Part shown: in pieces, positions 62,210 through 64,000 of the stretch
Layout of the letters: each line of letters opens with the position of its first letter
Numbering within the stretch: position 1 is the stretch's first letter
Assembly (NCBI GenBank): GCA_026706665.1
Contig: JAPOYI010000224.1
Coordinates: forward strand, 1 to 64,000
Length of the DNA: 64,000 nucleotides
Direction of reading: 5' to 3'
Source: Gammaproteobacteria bacterium
GTDB lineage: Bacteria > Pseudomonadota > Gammaproteobacteria > Pseudomonadales > Azotimanducaceae
Notes under the pieces: generated by a model
Database searches by the model: none
The model's input: the letters and a program-made list of their open reading frames with translations, nothing else
What the model was told of the DNA's origin: nothing
Translations under genes and position numbers: made by a program

Positions 62210-63323
62210 GGGAGAGGAGTTTAGTGTTGAGGATTCCCGCAGGATCGAAGGCGGCCTTGAGCCGGCCCATGTACTTCCTGACCGCCGGGGCGACATCGGC
62301 GAGGCGAGGCGGAAACGACGCCGCGTACCCGCCGGCGACGCGCGCCCTGGCCCGCACGGTGTCCGCGTCGGCGTCGGTGCGCCACCAGATTCTCGCGCTG
62401 GCCCACTCCGTCAGGGTGTTCGCTTCGTCGAAGACGCTTCCGAGCGGCAGTGAGAGCATCCATAGACGGCCGGAGCCTTCAGCCGGGGAATCTGCCCCGG
62501 CCTCTGACGCGTGAGAAAGCGTTGACGTTCCCCCCGTCGATGGAGGCGTACTTCCATGGAAGCCCGAGAAGAAGGGATGGGTGTGATCGCGCACACCCTG
62601 GAAAAACAAATCGTCTTCGACTTCGAGGTCGAGGTCGAGTCCCGCTGCCGCGTGCGAGGCGGCCTCGTGGCTGCCAGACAGCCGAATGCGCAACACGCCG
62701 CCGCAATAGGCGGTGGCCGTGACCGGCAAGGGCTTGCGAAGCAGGTCTGAGATCAGTCGGTGCGCCGTGTCGGGCGTACATTCGCGGGCCAGTGTCAGCG
62801 AGGTTTCCGGCAGGGGGCGGACGCGAAGACTGACGTCGAGCAGGAGTCCGAGGGTGCCGAAGGCACCGGCCATCAAACTCGAGACGTCGTATCCCGCGAC
62901 GTTCTTCAGCACCTGTCCGCCAAACGAAAGCCTCTGGCCCATGCCGTTGACGATGGTGACGCCGAGAAGGGCGTCACGCGCCGAGCCGAACCAGGGCCGG
63001 CCCGGCCCGGCGAGCCCTGTTGCCACCGCGCCACCGAGCGTGCCCCGGCCGCCGAACAGCGGCGGTTCAAAGGGCAACGCCTGACCGCTATCCGCGAGGA
63101 CCGATTCGATGTCATTCAGATGTGAACCCGCCCGGGCGACAACGACCAACTCGTCGGGACGATAGTCGACGACGCCTTCGTGGCCGGCCGTCGAGACTGT
63201 TTCCGATCCGTTGGGCGTACCCGATTTGCTGCCGCTGCCGACGATGGTGAGGGAACGGCCAGTCTCGCTGGCTGCGGCGACGGCGGCGGTTAGCGGCTCG
63301 GAACGGTCTCCGTCGGACGGCAC
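62199..63323 (-). CDS. glcE: Glycolate oxidase FAD-binding subunit, with in-frame repeat insertion
   Basis: A 374-residue FAD-binding (PCMH-type) protein: SEPLTAAVAAASETGRSL, GGRGTLGGAVATGLAGPG, DALLGVTIVNGMGQ and GQVLKNVAGYDVSSLMAGAFG are the hallmark motifs, and KYMGRLKAAFDPAGILN the C-terminal end. I use GTG 63323, overlapping the GlcD stop, since the frame upstream lies within glcD. Residues 256-284 (HGSTPPSTGGTSTLSHASEA and the next nine residues) are encoded by repeat copy D. The insert sits between VRDHTHPFFSGF and GRLWMLSLPLGS, a loop in other GlcE proteins. Whether the enzyme still works is unknown, but the frame is intact before and after. Confidence 0.88.
   Translation of the reverse strand: MPSDGDRSEPLTAAVAAASETGRSLTIVGSGSKSGTPNGSETVSTAGHEGVVDYRPDELVVVARAGSHLNDIESVLADSGQALPFEPPLFGGRGTLGGAVATGLAGPGRPWFGSARDALLGVTIVNGMGQRLSFGGQVLKNVAGYDVSSLMAGAFGTLGLLLDVSLRVRPLPETSLTLARECTPDTAHRLISDLLRKPLPVTATAYCGGVLRIRLSGSHEAASHAAAGLDLDLEVEDDLFFQGVRDHTHPFFSGFHGSTPPSTGGTSTLSHASEAGADSPAEGSGRLWMLSLPLGSVFDEANTLTEWASARIWWRTDADADTVRARARVAGGYAASFPPRLADVAPAVRKYMGRLKAAFDPAGILNTKLLSHAD
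62472..62558 (+). repeat. Dispersed ~84-bp repeat, copy D, inside glcE
   Basis: Begins GAGCCTTCAGCCGGGGAATC and ends GGAGGCGTACTTCCATG, the same orientation relative to the window as copies A-C. The 87 bases are 29 codons in the glcE frame (minus strand), without stops, so the insertion kept the frame. It shares ends with the other copies but is more diverged in the middle, where TGACGCGTGAGAAAGCGTTG replaces the TGATGCGTAGGGACGTGC of copy B. Confidence 0.85.
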
Positions 63324-64000
63324 TAGAATCGCTCCAGTTCCGCGTGCGGCAGTGCGCCGCCCCTGACATGCATGCCGCCGAGTTCCGAGCAGCGGGCGAG
63401 GGTTGGAATCGCCTTGCCGGGGTTCATCAGGCCTTCGGGGTCGAAAGCGGCCTTCAGCCGGTGGAACTGGTCGAGTTCCGCATCCGCGAACTGGGCGCAC
63501 ATCGCGTCGAGTTTCTCGACCCCGACGCCGTGCTCTCCCGTGACGGTCCCGCCCCGCGCGACGCAGAGCTTGAGAATTTCGCCGCCGAACTGCTCGGCTT
63601 TTTCGAGTTCGCCGGGCTTGCTGGAGTCAAAGAGGATCAGCGGGTGCAGGTTGCCGTCCCCAGCGTGGAAGACGTTCGCCACCGGGAGCCCGAAGCGCTC
63701 CGACAGGATAGCGATCTCGGTCAGTACGTCGCCGAGTTCGCGGCGCGGGATGGTGCCGTCCATGCAGTAGTAGTCGGGCGCCATCCTCCCGGCGGCGGGA
63801 AAGGCCGCCTTGCGTCCGCGCCAGAGGTTCTCGCGCTCGGCCTCCTCGGAGGCGATGCTCACGCCCGCCGCGCCGGCCTCGTCGAGGATGCCGCGCACGA
63901 TTTCGACGTCCGCGTTCACGCCCTCCTCGGTGCCATCGAGTTCGCAAAGCAGGATCGCCGCGGCGTCGCGCGGGTATCCCGCGTTGGCATAGTCTTCGGC
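63323..64000 (-). CDS. glcD: Glycolate oxidase subunit GlcD, C-terminal part (cut by window edge)
   Basis: The visible 225 residues include AAAILLCELDGTEEGVNADV, EEAERENLWRGRKAAFPAAG, CMDGTIPRRELGDVL and HAGDGNLHPLILFDSS, then GTVTGEHGVGVEKLDAM and LKAAFDPEGLMNPGKAIP. These are the C-terminal cap domain motifs of GlcD-type FAD oxidases (FAD-oxidase_C) with the metal or substrate His. The N-terminal FAD-binding half lies beyond position 64000. Its stop overlaps the GTG start of glcE, so glcD is first in the glcDEF operon on the minus strand. Confidence 0.92.
   Translation of the reverse strand, partial: AEDYANAGYPRDAAAILLCELDGTEEGVNADVEIVRGILDEAGAAGVSIASEEAERENLWRGRKAAFPAAGRMAPDYYCMDGTIPRRELGDVLTEIAILSERFGLPVANVFHAGDGNLHPLILFDSSKPGELEKAEQFGGEILKLCVARGGTVTGEHGVGVEKLDAMCAQFADAELDQFHRLKAAFDPEGLMNPGKAIPTLARCSELGGMHVRGGALPHAELERF

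Overview
The window is GC-rich, tightly packed bacterial chromosome of a proteobacterial, most likely gammaproteobacterial, type: TonB receptor, LolA-like and outer-membrane barrel proteins, NHLM-type exporter, and many ATGA or TGATG stop/start overlaps. A proteusin-type RiPP cluster with a C-terminal tryptophan core and a halogenase, an alginate-degradation locus, two PhyH oxygenases, two luciferase-family oxidoreductases, toxin-antitoxin pairs and several broken genes together suggest a bacterium of a marine sponge microbiome. That is inference; no rRNA or tRNA gene is visible.

Layout. 0.2-7.7 kb: housekeeping genes on + (aspartate aminotransferase family, RhlB-like helicase, Fic protein, nitrilase family, AI-2E/PerM family transporter, HisC-like aminotransferase, cupin). 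7.8-17.4 kb: mixed accessory genes (acetoacetate decarboxylase-like, DCC-lipase maturation factor fusion, two PhyH dioxygenases, rhodanese, SurE, aldo/keto reductase) interrupted by remnants of an aspartyl beta-hydroxylase, an ammonium transporter and purU. 17.7-37.3 kb: a proteusin (nitrile-hydratase-leader) RiPP cluster. 37.3-40.2 kb: DUF454 protein, sulfurtransferase, exported DNA ligase and a broken HEPN gene. 40.3-50.2 kb: alginate locus (TonB receptor, GntR regulator, PL6 lyase, MFS transporter, PL17 lyase). 50.3-60.4 kb: MtnA, MazF pair, BioF-like enzyme, HigBA pair with a frameshifted toxin, truncated ABC-permease/M1-like protein, two LLM oxidoreductases, ACAD10-like kinase, glutaredoxin-like and DsbA-like proteins. 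60.5-64 kb: glycolate oxidase genes glcD (cut by the window edge), glcE, glcF and a GNAT gene, all on the minus strand.

The RiPP cluster is the centrepiece. An 83-residue precursor (33349-33600, minus) has an NHLP leader and a tiny core ending LCCCW. The fused E1-like/YcaO cyclodehydratase should convert the cysteines to thiazolines; a tryptophan-halogenase-like flavoenzyme should act on the terminal Trp; a C39-peptidase ABC transporter, a second NHLM ABC protein and a short HlyD-like adaptor should cleave and export the product; an RND pump with LolA-like and barrel partners may complete the envelope path. Two proteins are unusual: an alpha/alpha-toroid enzyme carrying its own leader-like N-terminus, and an AlkB-type hydroxylase fused to a degenerate GlnE-like nucleotidyltransferase. 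The set resembles the peptidyl-tryptophan brominase proteusin (srp) clusters reported from sponge microbiomes, as I recall them; this could not be checked here.

A second theme is a dispersed repeat of about 84 bp present in four copies (15.03, 29.66, 29.74, 62.47 kb). One copy is inserted in frame inside glcE, adding 29 residues, and one supplies the start codon and N-terminus of the YcaO gene. Together with at least six truncated or frameshifted genes this suggests a genome under erosion and repeat spread.
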